Assembly (NCBI GenBank): GCA_021827205.1
Contig: JAKAWV010000022.1
Span: 1-51,133 of the forward strand
Origin: Pseudomonadota bacterium
GTDB taxonomy: Bacteria > Pseudomonadota > Gammaproteobacteria > Xanthomonadales > Rhodanobacteraceae
Direction of reading: 5' to 3'
Length of the DNA stretch: 51,133 bases
Shown here piece after piece: positions 25,522 to 34,256 of this stretch. A model generated the notes under the pieces. The model had not been told where the DNA came from. It worked only from the letters and a program-made list of their open reading frames with translations, and searched no databases. Each line of letters starts with the position of its first letter. Positions within the stretch are counted from its first letter, which is position 1. Made by a program: the position numbers and the translations under genes.

Positions 25522-26298
25522 TCAGGCGGTGGTTTTCCCGCCACGTGCGCGTGGTTTTGCGGCAGCACTCGCGCGCGCCACGGACTTGCTGCTGGGCGTG
25601 CTGCCGCCTTGCGTCGGTTTTCTGGTTGCCGTCGCACGTTGCGCGGGCTTGTCTGACGTGGCCGCGCGTTGTGCGACTTTGCCGTGGCGCAGATCCAGCC
25701 GGCGTTCGTCGCGGAACGCGGTCATGTAGTCGGCCAGCTCCTGGCGGAAAGCCTTGCTGGCCACAGTGCGTGGCGTGCTGCTGCGCGTCAGTGCGCGGTC
25801 CATGCGTTGCAGCAGATCGTAGTCGTGGTAATCGCGGTAGGGTTTGAGGTCAAGATCGTCAGGGACTTTCTTCAGGCGTTCATCGCCGATCGATTTGACA
25901 TATTTCTGCATGAAACGGTCGTAAGCGCGCCACGCGACGCGGTCGGCATGCACGGCGGCTTCCTCGGCGCGGGTCGCGATCTGGTGCGCATGCAGATAGT
26001 GCAAATCGAGTTGGTCGATCAGGGTTTTTTCAACTTCTTCGTGCAGGATCAGATAACGATCCACCTCGATGTCACGGCCGCGATAGCGAAAGCTCTTTGG
26101 CAGGTGGCGATCGATGTAGATGGTCTTGCCGTCCTGGCTGTAGCCGGCGAGATAGGGAATATCGTGGCTGCGGTCAAGCTTTTTCACGCGGCGCAGGATG
26201 GCATCCAGCGCGCGCTCCATCATCAGACTGGACACGAACCAGTCGGGCGCATGCAGCTTGCGGTGCGGAGCGGATGGATGACAACTGGCGAAAGGCAT
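25522..26298 (-). CDS. Uncharacterised protein with conserved core and Lys/Arg/Ala-rich basic tail
   Basis: 258 aa from ATG 26298; MERALDAIL at 26220 is a possible later start. The core (~20-190) looks well conserved: LDRSHDIPYLAGYSQDGKTIYIDRHLP, then VDRYLILHEEVEKTLID, and a helical part with LHYLHAHQIATRAEEAAV and DLKPYRDYHDYDLL. The LILHEEVEK helix resembles a metalloprotease HExxH turn but lacks the second His at the right spacing. The last ~60 residues are low-complexity and basic (ATSDKPAQRATATRKPTQ), as in nucleic-acid-binding tails. No family recognised, no signal peptide. Confidence 0.7.
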   Translation of the reverse strand: MPFASCHPSAPHRKLHAPDWFVSSLMMERALDAILRRVKKLDRSHDIPYLAGYSQDGKTIYIDRHLPKSFRYRGRDIEVDRYLILHEEVEKTLIDQLDLHYLHAHQIATRAEEAAVHADRVAWRAYDRFMQKYVKSIGDERLKKVPDDLDLKPYRDYHDYDLLQRMDRALTRSSTPRTVASKAFRQELADYMTAFRDERRLDLRHGKVAQRAATSDKPAQRATATRKPTQGGSTPSSKSVARASAAAKPRARGGKTTA

Positions 26299-26443
26299 CG
26301 TGGTATCCGGCGCGTGGTGGTGGTGCCCGCACGATACTCGCGAAGCCGCGAATGGTGTCAGTCAGTTCATGTCGCGGCGATTTACGGATTGGTGAGTTGG
26401 CCAGCCGCAGCCCATGGTGGAGGACCGCGGCTGGCCGCGTGCA

Positions 26444-26905
26444 TCAGCGCTGGCTGACCACGGTGATGTTGCCCTGGTTGTCGACACGCACGATATCGCC
26501 GTCGCGAATGCCGGAGGCATCCTGTACCTGCACACGTTGCGTGCTGCCATTGGCCATGCGCACGTGAATCACGTAGACCGTGTTCTGCCTTCCCTGACCG
26601 ATGCGATTGCCGGCGTAGCCGCCACCGACCGCACCGGCGATGGTAGCGAGCGTCTTGCCACGGCCGCCGCCGACCTGATTGCCGAGCAGGCCGCCAACCA
26701 CGCCGCCGAGGATCGTGCCTGCGATCTGATGGTTGGCGCCTTGGGAGATCAGGGTTTCGACCCGCACGACGCGCCCGCAATCGTAGCAGCGCACGTAAAA
26801 GGCACCGTTGCGAGTAATCACGCTTTGCGCCTGGACGGGCGCGGCCATCGCCATCGCGCTGGTGATCAAGGTCATTCCGGCAAGTGCGAGCAGAGCTTTG
26901 TTCAT
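26444..26905 (-). CDS. Exported glycine-zipper 2TM domain protein
   Basis: 153 aa from ATG 26905, with GAGGGA about 8 nt upstream. Signal peptide: MNKALLALAGMTLITSAMAMAAPVQA. A CxxC pair (VRCYDCGRVV) follows at ~41-44. Then comes the glycine-zipper segment (AGTILGGVVGGLLGNQVGGG and IAGAVGGGYAGNRIG, ~60-105), the outer-membrane-lipoprotein SlyB/Rick_17kDa-type motif. A short C-terminal beta domain (VYVIHVRMANGSTQRVQV, DGDIVRVDNQGNI) is like the 2TM-associated domain of SlyB. There is no lipobox Cys after the signal. A cell-envelope role is likely. Confidence 0.82.
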   Translation of the reverse strand: MNKALLALAGMTLITSAMAMAAPVQAQSVITRNGAFYVRCYDCGRVVRVETLISQGANHQIAGTILGGVVGGLLGNQVGGGRGKTLATIAGAVGGGYAGNRIGQGRQNTVYVIHVRMANGSTQRVQVQDASGIRDGDIVRVDNQGNITVVSQR

Positions 26906-27286
26906 GGGTTTTCCCTCGGGCTGAGTGACGCGGCGACGGCTGGATGGGTCACCGGGCATACGGTCGTTGAGATGCTGTGACCGAAACAGCAGAACCACCA
27001 GCGTCGCAAGCGGATGGCGGGCGATTCCATGCTTCATTCTAGTGATTCATGCGTGATGTTTCGGTACGGCAACCGGTGTTGCCATTGCCATTGTGTTCAG
27101 ATCTTGCGGCAGTCGGGTAAAAATTCTGCTATCGTTGCCGACACTGTGTTTGCAAGGTCCTCAAGCGCGGGCCCGATGCTGATTGATCCAAAGATCTGCT
27201 CCATCGCTACGCTCCTGTTCCATGCACACCCAGTAAGTCGGCGTTGCAGTGCGCCTCGCCTCATTTTTGTTTACCAGGAGTGTTTC
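26906..27286. other. 381-bp gap: promoters of the glycine-zipper gene (minus) and of the cold-shock gene (plus)
   Basis: No coding region is visible. The right part holds a candidate promoter for the cold-shock gene, then about 150 bp of probable untranslated leader. Several AT-rich stretches (TTCTAGTGATTCATGCGTG near 27036) lie between. Confidence 0.45.
27104..27132 (+). promoter_or_regulatory. Candidate promoter of the first cold-shock gene
   Basis: TTGCGG (27104-27109), 17-bp spacer, TGCTAT (27127-27132). The implied leader is ~145 nt before ATG 27287, similar to the long regulatory leaders of cspA-type genes. Weak consensus, so tentative. Confidence 0.35.
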
Positions 27287-27496
27287 ATGTCGGATCGTCA
27301 GATCGGCACCGTAAAGTGGTTCAACGACGCCAAGGGTTTCGGCTTCATCAGTCGCGACGATGGCCCGGATGTGTTCGTGCATTTCCGCGCCATCCAGGGC
27401 AATGGCTTCAAGTCGCTCAAGGAAGGCCAGCAGGTCAGCTTCAAGGTTGTGCAGGGCCAGAAGGGCCTGCAAGCCGATGAGGTTCAGGCCGTCTAA
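27287..27496 (+). CDS. Cold-shock domain protein (CspA family)
   Basis: 69 aa from ATG 27287, with AGGAG 8 nt upstream. A single five-stranded OB-fold: [16 protein letters not shown] holds RNP1 (KGFGFI), and PDVFVHF is RNP2. The chain has the standard length. CSPs bind single-stranded RNA and melt secondary structure. One residue difference from most relatives is RDDGPDVF in place of DGxxDVF, a one-residue shorter loop. A perfect terminator follows, so the gene is monocistronic. A second csp gene lies at the right end of the window. Confidence 0.95.
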   Translation: MSDRQIGTVKWFNDAKGFGFISRDDGPDVFVHFRAIQGNGFKSLKEGQQVSFKVVQGQKGLQADEVQAV

Positions 27497-27533
27497 GGCC
27501 TTTGCGCCCGGTCCGGCCGGGTTCGGGTGCGAC

Positions 27534-27560
27534 AAGGGCCGGCGCAAGCCGGCCCTTTTT
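27534..27560 (+). terminator. Rho-independent terminator of the first cold-shock gene
   Basis: GGGCCGGC (27536-27543), loop GCAA, GCCGGCCC (27548-27555), followed by TTTTT. The stem can extend through AA/TT. Confidence 0.9.
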
Positions 27561-27589
27561 CATGGGTGCGCCCGGCACGGGCGCACTCT

Positions 27590-27770
27590 TGTGGGTGCCG
27601 TGGCCGTCGCACGCCACGTTTCCAGATCCGCCGGAAACACACCGTGCTCGCGACACCACGCGCTCTTGCCCACCGCGTCCAACGCCGCAGCCGTGATCAC
27701 CACATCAAGGCGTGCGTCTGCCGTCCGCCTCGGTGAGCGGCACCCGCTCGTGTTGAAGCGCTTTTCAACA
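27590..27770 (-). pseudogene. Decayed IS3-family transposase orfA fragment
   Basis: The minus strand reads, without start codon, an orfA-like stretch: EKRF...RLDVVITAAALDAVGK, then SAWCREHGVFPADLETWR and a short tail. The Cys-Arg-Glu-His-Gly-x-x-Pro-x-x-x-x-x-Trp pattern is the helix-turn-helix end of orfA in IS3-like elements. The frame stops soon after at 27559-27561, and no orfB, DDE motif or terminal repeats are present. A solitary fossil between the csp terminator and rne. Confidence 0.55.
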
Positions 27771-27830
27771 GCCGAAGGCTGGTCAACTGCGTGTGGAGGC
27801 GCTCAGGCAAGTTTCGCAACTACCTCCCTT

Positions 27831-27861
27831 GATAAATAATTGATGCGCGATCATGCGCATC
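27831..27861 (-). terminator. Probable rne terminator
   Basis: Perfect 7-bp stem GATGCGC / GCGCATC (27842-27848 and 27855-27861) with 6-nt loop. On the minus strand it is followed by AATTATTTATC. It lies 43 bp beyond the rne stop codon. Confidence 0.6.
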
Positions 27862-27903
27862 AGACCGCAGCCGAACGGAGCATCGTTCAGCCGCGGCGAA
27901 ACC

Positions 27904-30900
27904 TCAAGGCGTCTTGTCGGCGTCGCCCCGCGTGGCGTCCGGCAGCAGGCTGGACTGGCGCGGCGCGGCGGGTGCATCCGACGTGGCCGCGGGCGTTGGC
28001 GACGGGTTGGGCGCGGCGGCGGATGCTGGCGGCGAAACGATCGGCGCGGGCTTGACGACCGGTGCCAGCGCTGGCGCTGCGCTCGCCAAGGCTGGCGCCG
28101 TGGCTGCTGCAACATGCGCAGGCAGCGCGGTCGCTGTTGGCGTGGCTGCGGGCACAACCGGTGCCGCAGTCGTCGTTGTCAGTGCAGGCGGCGCTGATGG
28201 GGCGGGGACGGGTATCGACCGCGGCGCAGAAAACGCAGGTGCTGGCGTTACCACGGGTGCGGCGCTCACGATCGGTGCGGTCACATACGCGGCGGCATCC
28301 AGCGGCACCGAGGGTGCAGGGCGCTGCGCCAGGGGTGCTGGCGCGGATCGCGGTACAGGGAGCGGCGGCCTAGGCGTTGCCGTGGTGGATGTCGGCGCGG
28401 GTTGCGGCACGGTCGCTGGCGACGGGATCGGGGCGGTCGTCGACAGGCTCGCCGCCGGGCGCGAATCCACGCTGCTGGCCGCTGCTGCAACGGCGGGCGC
28501 GGCGACTGGCATGTTCGCGGGCGGCGTTGGCGCAAGCTGCGCGGATGCTGGCGCAGGCGCTGCGGACGGCGCCGGGGATGCCGGTTCGGACGCTTGCGGC
28601 GCGCGCGCGGCAGGCTCGGCGCGATGCGGCGCCTGCGCGACGAAGTTGTCGGCATCCTCGTCGTCGTAATCCGCAGCGTCGTGGCTGGTGTTGTCGGACG
28701 CGCCGGAAACGTTCAACACCGAAGCCTCGGCGTTGCGACGCCGGCGGCCACCACGACGGCCGCGACGCCGCGAACGCGTCGCCTCGCTGCCTTCCTTGGC
28801 GCCTGCTGTGGCCGATGTGGCGGGTGCAGTGCTGGCTGCGCTGACCTCGCCCGAATGCTGGATCGCGCTATTGGCCGCCGGTGCAGCGGTTGTGCCGCCT
28901 GCCATCGTACCGCCAGCCGCTTCCGGCAAAGCATCCGCGATGTGCGCTTCCGGCGCGGCCGCTTGCGCTGCGGGCTGGCGCTCGCGGTTGGAACCCTCGT
29001 TTGCAACTCGTTCACTGGCCGCGCGCTCGGTGTTTGGCTTGACGAGGCGTTCGCTGGTGGATTTGCTCGTGGCGGTGGTCTGTACGCGTGCACCGGGCAC
29101 GGACTTGGCTGGCCCCGGACGCTGCTGGGCTGGTGGCGTGCTCTTGGCGCCAGCCGTGGCGTTGCGGCTGCGTCCACCACCACGGGCTTCATCGCGGGGG
29201 CTGCGGTGCTCGCGCGTCTCGCGGGTGCTGCGCTCGCGCTCGCCGGAGCGTGCGCCGCTGCGTGGCTTCGCCACCGTCGCTACGGGCGCGGGCGCGACCG
29301 GGGTCTCGCTGCTGCGGAACCAGCCAAACAGGCGCTTGAGCAGGCCGCCCTCGGCGGATACCGGCATCGCCATCGGTGTGGCGGCAACGGGCTTGGGCGC
29401 TCCGGTTGCCGGGGCGGGGGCATCTTCTTCCTCGCGCAGCGGCGCCGGGTTGCTGGGGCGCACGCCGGATACCGCGGGCTGCTCGCCTTGCACATCGATC
29501 TGGCCGGCCTTGGGCAGCACGGTTTCGGCGCGGGCGGTCAGGCGCTCGTAACTGGGTTTGACGTGCTCGCCCATGTCGCTGTCGCGCAGGCGCGTGATTT
29601 CGAGGTGCGGGGTTTCCAGGTTTTCGTCGGCGACGACGACCACGTGCACCTTGTGGCGCATTTCGATCTCGACCACCGCCGCGCGTTTTTCGTTGAGCAG
29701 GTAGTTGGCGACCGCTGGCGGCGCCTGCACCAGCACCTGGCCGGTGCTTTCCTTCATGGCGTGCTCCTCGATCAGGCGCAGCGTCGACAGCGACAGCGAT
29801 TCCACGCCGCGAATGCGACCGTGGCCCTCACAGCGCGGGCACACGATCTGGGTGGATTCGCCGAGGCTGGGGCGCAGGCGCTGGCGCGACATTTCCAGCA
29901 GGCCGAAGCGCGAGATGCGCCCGATCTGCACGCGCGCGCGGTCGTGGCGCAGCGCATCCTTGAGCCGGTCCTCGACCTCGCGCTGGTGCTTGGGGCTGTC
30001 CATGTCGATGAAGTCGATGACGATCAGCCCGCCCATGTCGCGAATGCGCAACTGGCGCGCGATCTCGGTGGCGGCTTCAAGGTTGGTGTTGAACGCGGTG
30101 TCCTCGATGTCGCTGCCCTTGGTGGCGCGCGCCGAATTGATGTCGATCGCGGTCAGTGCCTCGGTGGCATCGATCACGATCGAGCCACCGGCGGGCAGGC
30201 GCACGTTGCGCTCGAAGGCGTTCTCGATCTGCGTCTCGATCTGGAAGCGCGAGAACAGCGGCGTGGTGTCCTGATACAGCTTGAGCTTGCGCAGGTTGTT
30301 GGGCATCACCTGCTGCACGAACTCGCGCGCATCGTTGAACATCTCCTCGCTGTCGATGAGGATTTCGCCGATGTCGTTGCGCAGGTAGTCGCGCAGCGCG
30401 CGGATGATCAGACGCGATTCCTGATAGATCAGAAACGGCGCGCTGCGGCTTTTGGCGGCCTCGTCGATGGCTTTCCACAGTTGCAGCAGATAGTCGAGAT
30501 CCCACTGCAGTTCTTCGGCGTCACGGCCCATGCCCGCGGTGCGCACGATCAGGCCCATGTCCTCGGGCAGGGTGAGCAGCTCCATGGCTTCTTTCAGCGC
30601 CTGGCGATCCTCGCCCTCGATGCGTCGCGACACACCGCCGGCATTGGGGTTGTCCGGCATCAGCACCATGTAGCGACCGGCGAGGCTGATGAAGCTGGTC
30701 AACGCCGCGCCCTTGGTGCCGCGCTCCTCCTTTTCGACCTGGACGATGATCTCCTGGCCTTCCCTGAGCAGCTCGCGGATACCGGCCTTGCGCGCATCCA
30801 TGCCGGGTTGGAAGTAGATCCTGTTGACTTCCTTCAGCGGCAGAAAGCCGTGGCGCTCGGCGCCATATTCGACGAAACAGGCTTCCAGCGAGGCCTCGAC

Positions 30901-31044
30901 GCGGGTGATGCGTCCCTTGTAAATGTTGCCCTTGCGCTGCTCTTTGGAAGGGATTTCGATGTCGAGGTCGTACAAGTTCTGGCCATCGACGATGGCCACG
31001 CGCAACTCTTCGCGCTGAGTCGCGTTGATCAACATGCGTTTCAT
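27904..31044 (-). CDS. rne: Ribonuclease E
   Basis: 1046 aa from ATG 31044, which gives the canonical [22 protein letters not shown]1 domain at ~35-120 ([20 protein letters not shown]), 5'-sensor and DNase I-like catalytic core with the metal-binding Asp pair in [14 protein letters not shown] and [11 protein letters not shown]. Zn-link CPRCEGHG lies near 405. Beyond ~residue 520 the chain is low-complexity: a basic Arg-rich patch ([17 protein letters not shown]) for RNA binding and a long Pro/Ala-rich tail, the scaffold half that would recruit degradosome partners. It is the main endonuclease for mRNA decay and rRNA/tRNA maturation. Divergent rluC and a long leader are as in other gammaproteobacteria. 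Confidence 0.97.
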   Translation of the reverse strand: MKRMLINATQREELRVAIVDGQNLYDLDIEIPSKEQRKGNIYKGRITRVEASLEACFVEYGAERHGFLPLKEVNRIYFQPGMDARKAGIRELLREGQEIIVQVEKEERGTKGAALTSFISLAGRYMVLMPDNPNAGGVSRRIEGEDRQALKEAMELLTLPEDMGLIVRTAGMGRDAEELQWDLDYLLQLWKAIDEAAKSRSAPFLIYQESRLIIRALRDYLRNDIGEILIDSEEMFNDAREFVQQVMPNNLRKLKLYQDTTPLFSRFQIETQIENAFERNVRLPAGGSIVIDATEALTAIDINSARATKGSDIEDTAFNTNLEAATEIARQLRIRDMGGLIVIDFIDMDSPKHQREVEDRLKDALRHDRARVQIGRISRFGLLEMSRQRLRPSLGESTQIVCPRCEGHGRIRGVESLSLSTLRLIEEHAMKESTGQVLVQAPPAVANYLLNEKRAAVVEIEMRHKVHVVVVADENLETPHLEITRLRDSDMGEHVKPSYERLTARAETVLPKAGQIDVQGEQPAVSGVRPSNPAPLREEEDAPAPATGAPKPVAATPMAMPVSAEGGLLKRLFGWFRSSETPVAPAPVATVAKPRSGARSGERERSTRETREHRSPRDEARGGGRSRNATAGAKSTPPAQQRPGPAKSVPGARVQTTATSKSTSERLVKPNTERAASERVANEGSNRERQPAAQAAAPEAHIADALPEAAGGTMAGGTTAAPAANSAIQHSGEVSAASTAPATSATAGAKEGSEATRSRRRGRRGGRRRRNAEASVLNVSGASDNTSHDAADYDDEDADNFVAQAPHRAEPAARAPQASEPASPAPSAAPAPASAQLAPTPPANMPVAAPAVAAAASSVDSRPAASLSTTAPIPSPATVPQPAPTSTTATPRPPLPVPRSAPAPLAQRPAPSVPLDAAAYVTAPIVSAAPVVTPAPAFSAPRSIPVPAPSAPPALTTTTAAPVVPAATPTATALPAHVAAATAPALASAAPALAPVVKPAPIVSPPASAAAPNPSPTPAATSDAPAAPRQSSLLPDATRGDADKTP

Positions 31045-31367
31045 TGTGTTGTTCCTCGGTCGCCCGTGGGGCGCGCCGCGGTGGCGCCAGAGGCGGCCAA
31101 CCGGGCTCGCACCGTCGGGGTGCAAAGCGCAGCGGGTTACGCTGCGCCGGTGGGTGGGTTACGACTGCACCATCGGCACCGCCCGGTGCCTTCAAGGGCA
31201 CCGGCTGGACGCCGACCTGCATGAACAGGCTGGACGGAGTGCGGCCGCCTCGTACACGATGCACGGCCTGATCCGGCCGGCACTGCCGGCAGGTGCGGTC
31301 CTGCGGCTTTACCGCCAGGGCCCGCAAAGAGCCTGTGCAGTGTAGGTGCCTGAAGGGACATTTTTCA
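31045..31367 (-). promoter_or_regulatory. 323-bp rne-rluC interval; most of it is the predicted structured rne leader
   Basis: No gene lies here. If rne starts near 31332 its untranslated leader is ~290 nt. It holds perfect inverted repeats: GCGCAGC/GCTGCGC (31127-31133, 31141-31147), CCGGTGCC/GGCACCGG (31183-31190, 31197-31204) and CCGGC/GCCGG (31277-31281, 31285-31289). In E. coli the rne leader lets RNase E cleave its own mRNA; the same feedback is inferred here from layout, not sequence identity. Confidence 0.5.
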
Positions 31368-31368
31368 A
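31339..31368 (-). promoter_or_regulatory. Candidate sigma-70 promoter of rne
   Basis: TTGAAA (31368-31363), 18-bp spacer, TACACT (31344-31339) on the minus strand. The -35 box overlaps the rluC start codon, and the spacer overlaps the rluC ribosome site. Confidence 0.5.
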
Positions 31369-32318
31369 TGATCACGCGAACTTCCGATGCGCCCGTTGCT
31401 GGCGTTCAGCACGTTCAGGTCGGTCCCGAGCGCGCTGGACAGCGCATCGACAACGCCCTCAGCACTATTCTGAAAGGTGTGCCGCGCAGCTTGATCTACC
31501 GGCTGTTGCGCACCGGACAGGTGCGTGTGAACGGCAAGCGCGCCAGGCCCGACACGCGCCTGAACGCGGGTGACGAGTTGCGTTTGCCGCCGCTGCGCCA
31601 GTCGGCTCCCGCGGTCGGCGCGGTGCCCGACGCGACGCTGATTGAGCGCCTGCGCGCTGCCGTGGTGCATCGCGACAAGCATTTCCTGGTGCTGGACAAG
31701 CCCTGCGGCATCGCCAGTCACGGCGGCAGCGGCATCAGTCATGGCGCCATCGAACTGCTGCGCGCGGCCTTTCCCGACGACAGCATCGAACTGGCGCACC
31801 GCCTCGATCGCGATACCTCGGGCGTGCTGGTGCTGGCGCGCTCGCGCAGCGCGCTGCTGGGTGTGCAGGCGGCGATCCGCGAGGGCCGCGTCACCAAGCA
31901 GTACCTGTGCCTGATGACCGGCACGCTGAAGCGCGCGCGTTTCGATGTGAACGTGCCGCTGCGCAAGTTCGATCTGGCCGGCGGCGAGCGTCTGGTGCGC
32001 GTGGCTGATGACGGCAAGCCTGCGCTGACGTTTTTCCGCGAGCTCGAGCGCTATGCCGACGCCAGTCTGGTCGAGGCCACCCTGGCCACCGGGCGCACGC
32101 ACCAGATCCGCGTGCACGCCCAGCATGCAGGCCACGCGCTGGCCGGCGATGAAAAATACGGCGCGCGCGAGGTCAACAAGCTGTGGCGCGCGCGCGGTCT
32201 CAGGCGTCTGTTCCTGCACGCAGCGCGTTTCGAGTTCGAGATCGATGGGCAGGGCTGGAGCTTCTCCACGCCGCTGCCCGAGGAACTGCGTGTCGTGCTG
32301 CAGGCTCAGAATCCGTGA
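31368..32318 (+). CDS. rluC: 23S rRNA pseudouridine(955/2504/2580) synthase RluC
   Basis: 316 aa from ATG 31368, with AGGGA upstream. An S4 RNA-binding domain at ~22-85 (GQRIDNALSTILKGVPRSLIYRLLRTGQ) is followed by the RluA-family catalytic domain. The catalytic Asp is in LAHRLDRDTSGVLVLA (~145), and LATGRTHQIRVHAQHAGHA and GDEKYG are motif III. The divergent rne neighbour is the same as in E. coli and singles out RluC from other RluA-type synthases. It makes pseudouridines in 23S rRNA near the peptidyl transferase centre. Confidence 0.94.
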   Translation: MITRTSDAPVAGVQHVQVGPERAGQRIDNALSTILKGVPRSLIYRLLRTGQVRVNGKRARPDTRLNAGDELRLPPLRQSAPAVGAVPDATLIERLRAAVVHRDKHFLVLDKPCGIASHGGSGISHGAIELLRAAFPDDSIELAHRLDRDTSGVLVLARSRSALLGVQAAIREGRVTKQYLCLMTGTLKRARFDVNVPLRKFDLAGGERLVRVADDGKPALTFFRELERYADASLVEATLATGRTHQIRVHAQHAGHALAGDEKYGAREVNKLWRARGLRRLFLHAARFEFEIDGQGWSFSTPLPEELRVVLQAQNP

Positions 32319-32374
32319 ATGAATCTGCGGCCGTCGCGAGGCTGATCCTGGGCGGCTCCGACAAGGCGCGGGGT

Positions 32375-32716
32375 TCAGCGTTGCAGCAGGCGCTCGACGC
32401 GTGCGGCGCAAATCATGTCATTCAGCGACAACCCGCCGCAGTCGTGCGTCGACCACAGCACCTGGCAATGGCCGTAACCGGCCTGCAAATCGGGGTGATG
32501 ATCGGCGCGGTTGGCCATGAAGCCGACCGCGTTGATGAAGCCGAGAGTGTGGTGGAAATCGGCGAAGCGGAAATCCTTGCCGATGCCGAGGCCGTCCGCG
32601 CTGCGCTGCCAGTCGGGCAGTAGCGCCAGCAACGCGGTGAGGCGCGCGTCGCTCAGACGCTGTTCGGCACCGCGGCGTGGCACGCAGGGTTGCGCGGCAA
32701 GTTCATCGAGGGTCAT
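32375..32716 (-). CDS. phhB: Pterin-4a-carbinolamine dehydratase
   Basis: 113 aa from ATG 32716, normal for the family. The active-site His cluster is present: FHHTLGFINAVGFMANRADHHPDLQ and WSTHDCGGLSLND. The enzyme dehydrates 4a-hydroxytetrahydrobiopterin formed by aromatic amino acid hydroxylase and can also act as a transcriptional cofactor. No phenylalanine hydroxylase gene is next to it, so the pathway partner lies elsewhere. Divergent from nfuA by 70 bp. Confidence 0.94.
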   Translation of the reverse strand: MTLDELAAQPCVPRRGAEQRLSDARLTALLALLPDWQRSADGLGIGKDFRFADFHHTLGFINAVGFMANRADHHPDLQAGYGHCQVLWSTHDCGGLSLNDMICAARVERLLQR

Positions 32717-32759
32717 GGTGGTGAGTCCGGTTCATCGTCGAGGCGCGAGTATAGGCCGC

Positions 32760-32765
32760 TACAAT
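32760..32765 (+). promoter_or_regulatory. -10-like box TACAAT upstream of nfuA
   Basis: TACAAT lies 21 nt before ATG 32787, with GAGG in between as ribosome site. The -35 region is weak. The context GCTACAATGTGCC resembles the box before nudE. Confidence 0.35.
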
Positions 32766-32786
32766 GTGCCCACGAGGTACACCGAC

Positions 32787-33398
32787 ATGATCGATATTTC
32801 CGAGCGCGCGCAAAGCTACTTCCGCAAGCTGCTGGCCGAGCAAGGCAGCCCCGGTTGGGGCATCCACTTGCGCGCCCGCGATGGCGGCACGCTGAAAGGT
32901 GACTGCGAGTTGAGTTTTTGCGAGCCCGGCGAAATCGCTGACGACGAGTGGGTGCTGGAGTGCGAGGGGTTCAACGTCTACATCGACAGCGCCAGCGTGC
33001 CGTGGCTCGATGGCGCCGCGCTCGACTACCTGCCGACCGGCACCGGCCACACGCTCAGCGTGCGCGCGCCGCACCTGCGCGGCGATGTGGATGGCGCGCA
33101 GTCCTCGCTGGCCGAGCGCGTGAATCGCGTCATCGTGGACATCATCAACCCGCAACTGGCGCAGCACAGCGGTCGCGTCAGCCTGATGGAAGTGGGCAGC
33201 GATGGCAGCGTGGTGCTGGCTTTCGGCGGCGGCTGCCAGGGCTGCGGTCAGGTCGATTTGACCTTGCGCGAAGGCATCGAGCGCACCTTGCGCGAGCAGA
33301 TACCCGAGATCACCGCCGTGCGCGACGCCACCGAGCACGCCAAGGGCGAGAATCCGTACTACGCGGCGCACGCGCACGGCGAGTCGGCGCTGCGCTGA
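32787..33398 (+). CDS. nfuA: Fe-S biogenesis protein NfuA
   Basis: 203 aa from ATG 32787. The N-terminal A-type-like domain (~1-95; ISERAQSYFRKLLAEQ, CEGFNVYIDSASVPWLDGAALDYL) lacks the three conserved Cys of true A-type carriers, as expected for NfuA. The C-terminal Nfu domain (~105-190) holds the Fe-S binding CxxC in GGGCQGCGQVDLTL. It carries [4Fe-4S] clusters to target enzymes under oxidative or iron stress. The gene is likely monocistronic, with convergent cytochrome genes downstream. Confidence 0.95.
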   Translation: MIDISERAQSYFRKLLAEQGSPGWGIHLRARDGGTLKGDCELSFCEPGEIADDEWVLECEGFNVYIDSASVPWLDGAALDYLPTGTGHTLSVRAPHLRGDVDGAQSSLAERVNRVIVDIINPQLAQHSGRVSLMEVGSDGSVVLAFGGGCQGCGQVDLTLREGIERTLREQIPEITAVRDATEHAKGENPYYAAHAHGESALR

Positions 33399-33430
33399 GC
33401 GGCGACCGCCAGGCTATTTCGGCCTGTTGC

Positions 33431-33443
33431 CTCGGCATGACAA
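33431..33443 (-). repeat. Second copy of the dispersed element, core TTGTCATGCCGAG
   Basis: The reverse complement of this site is identical to 5522-5534 over 13 bp. It lies between the convergent nfuA and cytochrome genes. A related half-site (GTCATACCGA) follows at 33491-33500. Confidence 0.5.
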
Positions 33444-33484
33444 GCTGCGGCTCGGCTCGGTCGAGGCGCGTGAAAACGGCCCCT

Positions 33485-33504
33485 CGATTCGTCATACCGA
33501 ATCG
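33485..33504 (-). terminator. Hairpin directly after the cytochrome stop codon, possible terminator
   Basis: CGATTCG and CGAATCG pair with a 6-nt loop, starting on the base after the TAA of the cytochrome gene. A TTTTC run occurs 15 nt further along the minus strand, so termination is plausible but weak. Confidence 0.45.
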
Positions 33505-33879
33505 TTACAGTGAGGTGCCTTGGCGCGTGTGCGATCCGGAAACCTCGCCACGCAGCGTCCACACCGCGGGTTTTTGCGCGGCGAAATAGGCCGCGATGTC
33601 CTCGCGATCCTGCTCGGTCAGGGTCGAGGCGAAGCCGACCATGATGGGGTTTTTGCGCCGACCATCCTGATACTCCTTCAACGCCTGCACGATGTACTGC
33701 GCGTATTGGCCGCCCAGGCGCGGGTACTGCGGATCGAGCGAGTTGCCGTTCTCGCCGTGACAGGCGAAGCAGACCACGGCCTTTTTCTTGCCCGCGGCGG
33801 CGCTGCCACCAGCATGCGCGACCGGAATCATCAGCAGCAGCGCGGCCAGCACCGGGGCGAGGATAAGCGTGCGTGTCAT
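33505..33879 (-). CDS. Periplasmic c-type cytochrome (cytochrome c553/c4 type), single haem
   Basis: 124 aa from ATG 33879. Signal peptide MTRTLILAPVLAALLLMIPVAHA. One haem-binding CFACH motif at ~37-41 and a distal Met in NPIMVGFASTLTEQDREDIAAYF, the typical small class I cytochrome c fold. The C-terminus carries ~20 extra residues after AAQKPAV without clear fold. It is the second of two adjacent cytochrome genes (18 bp gap), which together resemble a diheme c4 split into two chains. Likely electron shuttle to a terminal oxidase. Confidence 0.88.
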   Translation of the reverse strand: MTRTLILAPVLAALLLMIPVAHAGGSAAAGKKKAVVCFACHGENGNSLDPQYPRLGGQYAQYIVQALKEYQDGRRKNPIMVGFASTLTEQDREDIAAYFAAQKPAVWTLRGEVSGSHTRQGTSL

Positions 33880-33896
33880 CGAATAATCCCCCGGGC

Positions 33897-34256
33897 TCAC
33901 TTGCGGATGCTGGAAAGGTAGGCCGCGATATTGCGGATGTCCTGCTCGGACAGGCTCTTGGCCTGGATGTTCATGGTCATGGTCGGCGGCGTGCGCTGGC
34001 CATCGCGGTATTCGTTGAGCGCCGCGACCAGATAGTCGTAGTGCTGCCCGGCGATCTTCGGCACCGGATAATTCGGGTAGGCGTTGCGATAGCCGGGAAT
34101 GCCGTGGCAGCCGTGGCAGGTGAACACCATCAGACGACCGGCGGCGGCATCGCCGGGATGCTTGGTGACGGGCGCGGTCGATGTCGGCGCGGGCGCGGCG
34201 ATCGCGACACTGGCGATGCCGACCAGAAACGAGGCAAGCAGAAGCGATCGCAACAT
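33897..34256 (-). CDS. Periplasmic c-type cytochrome, single haem, first of a pair
   Basis: 119 aa from ATG 34256, with GAGGAC 7 nt upstream. Signal peptide MLRSLLLASFLVGIASVAIA. The haem motif is CHGCH in MVFTCHGCHGIPGYRNAYPNYPVPKIAGQHYDY-like sequence (~47-51), and the distal Met lies in PPTMTMNIQAKSLSEQDIRNIAAYLSS. A small, soluble cytochrome c; the partner follows at 18 bp. The 222-bp region to the divergent sugar dehydrogenase holds the promoter. Confidence 0.88.
   Translation of the reverse strand: MLRSLLLASFLVGIASVAIAAPAPTSTAPVTKHPGDAAAGRLMVFTCHGCHGIPGYRNAYPNYPVPKIAGQHYDYLVAALNEYRDGQRTPPTMTMNIQAKSLSEQDIRNIAAYLSSIRK

Noticed and set aside
28402-31224. 940-codon plus-strand open frame opposite rne
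   Set aside because: Antisense shadow of the high-GC rne gene; no conserved motif, and composition follows the opposite strand.
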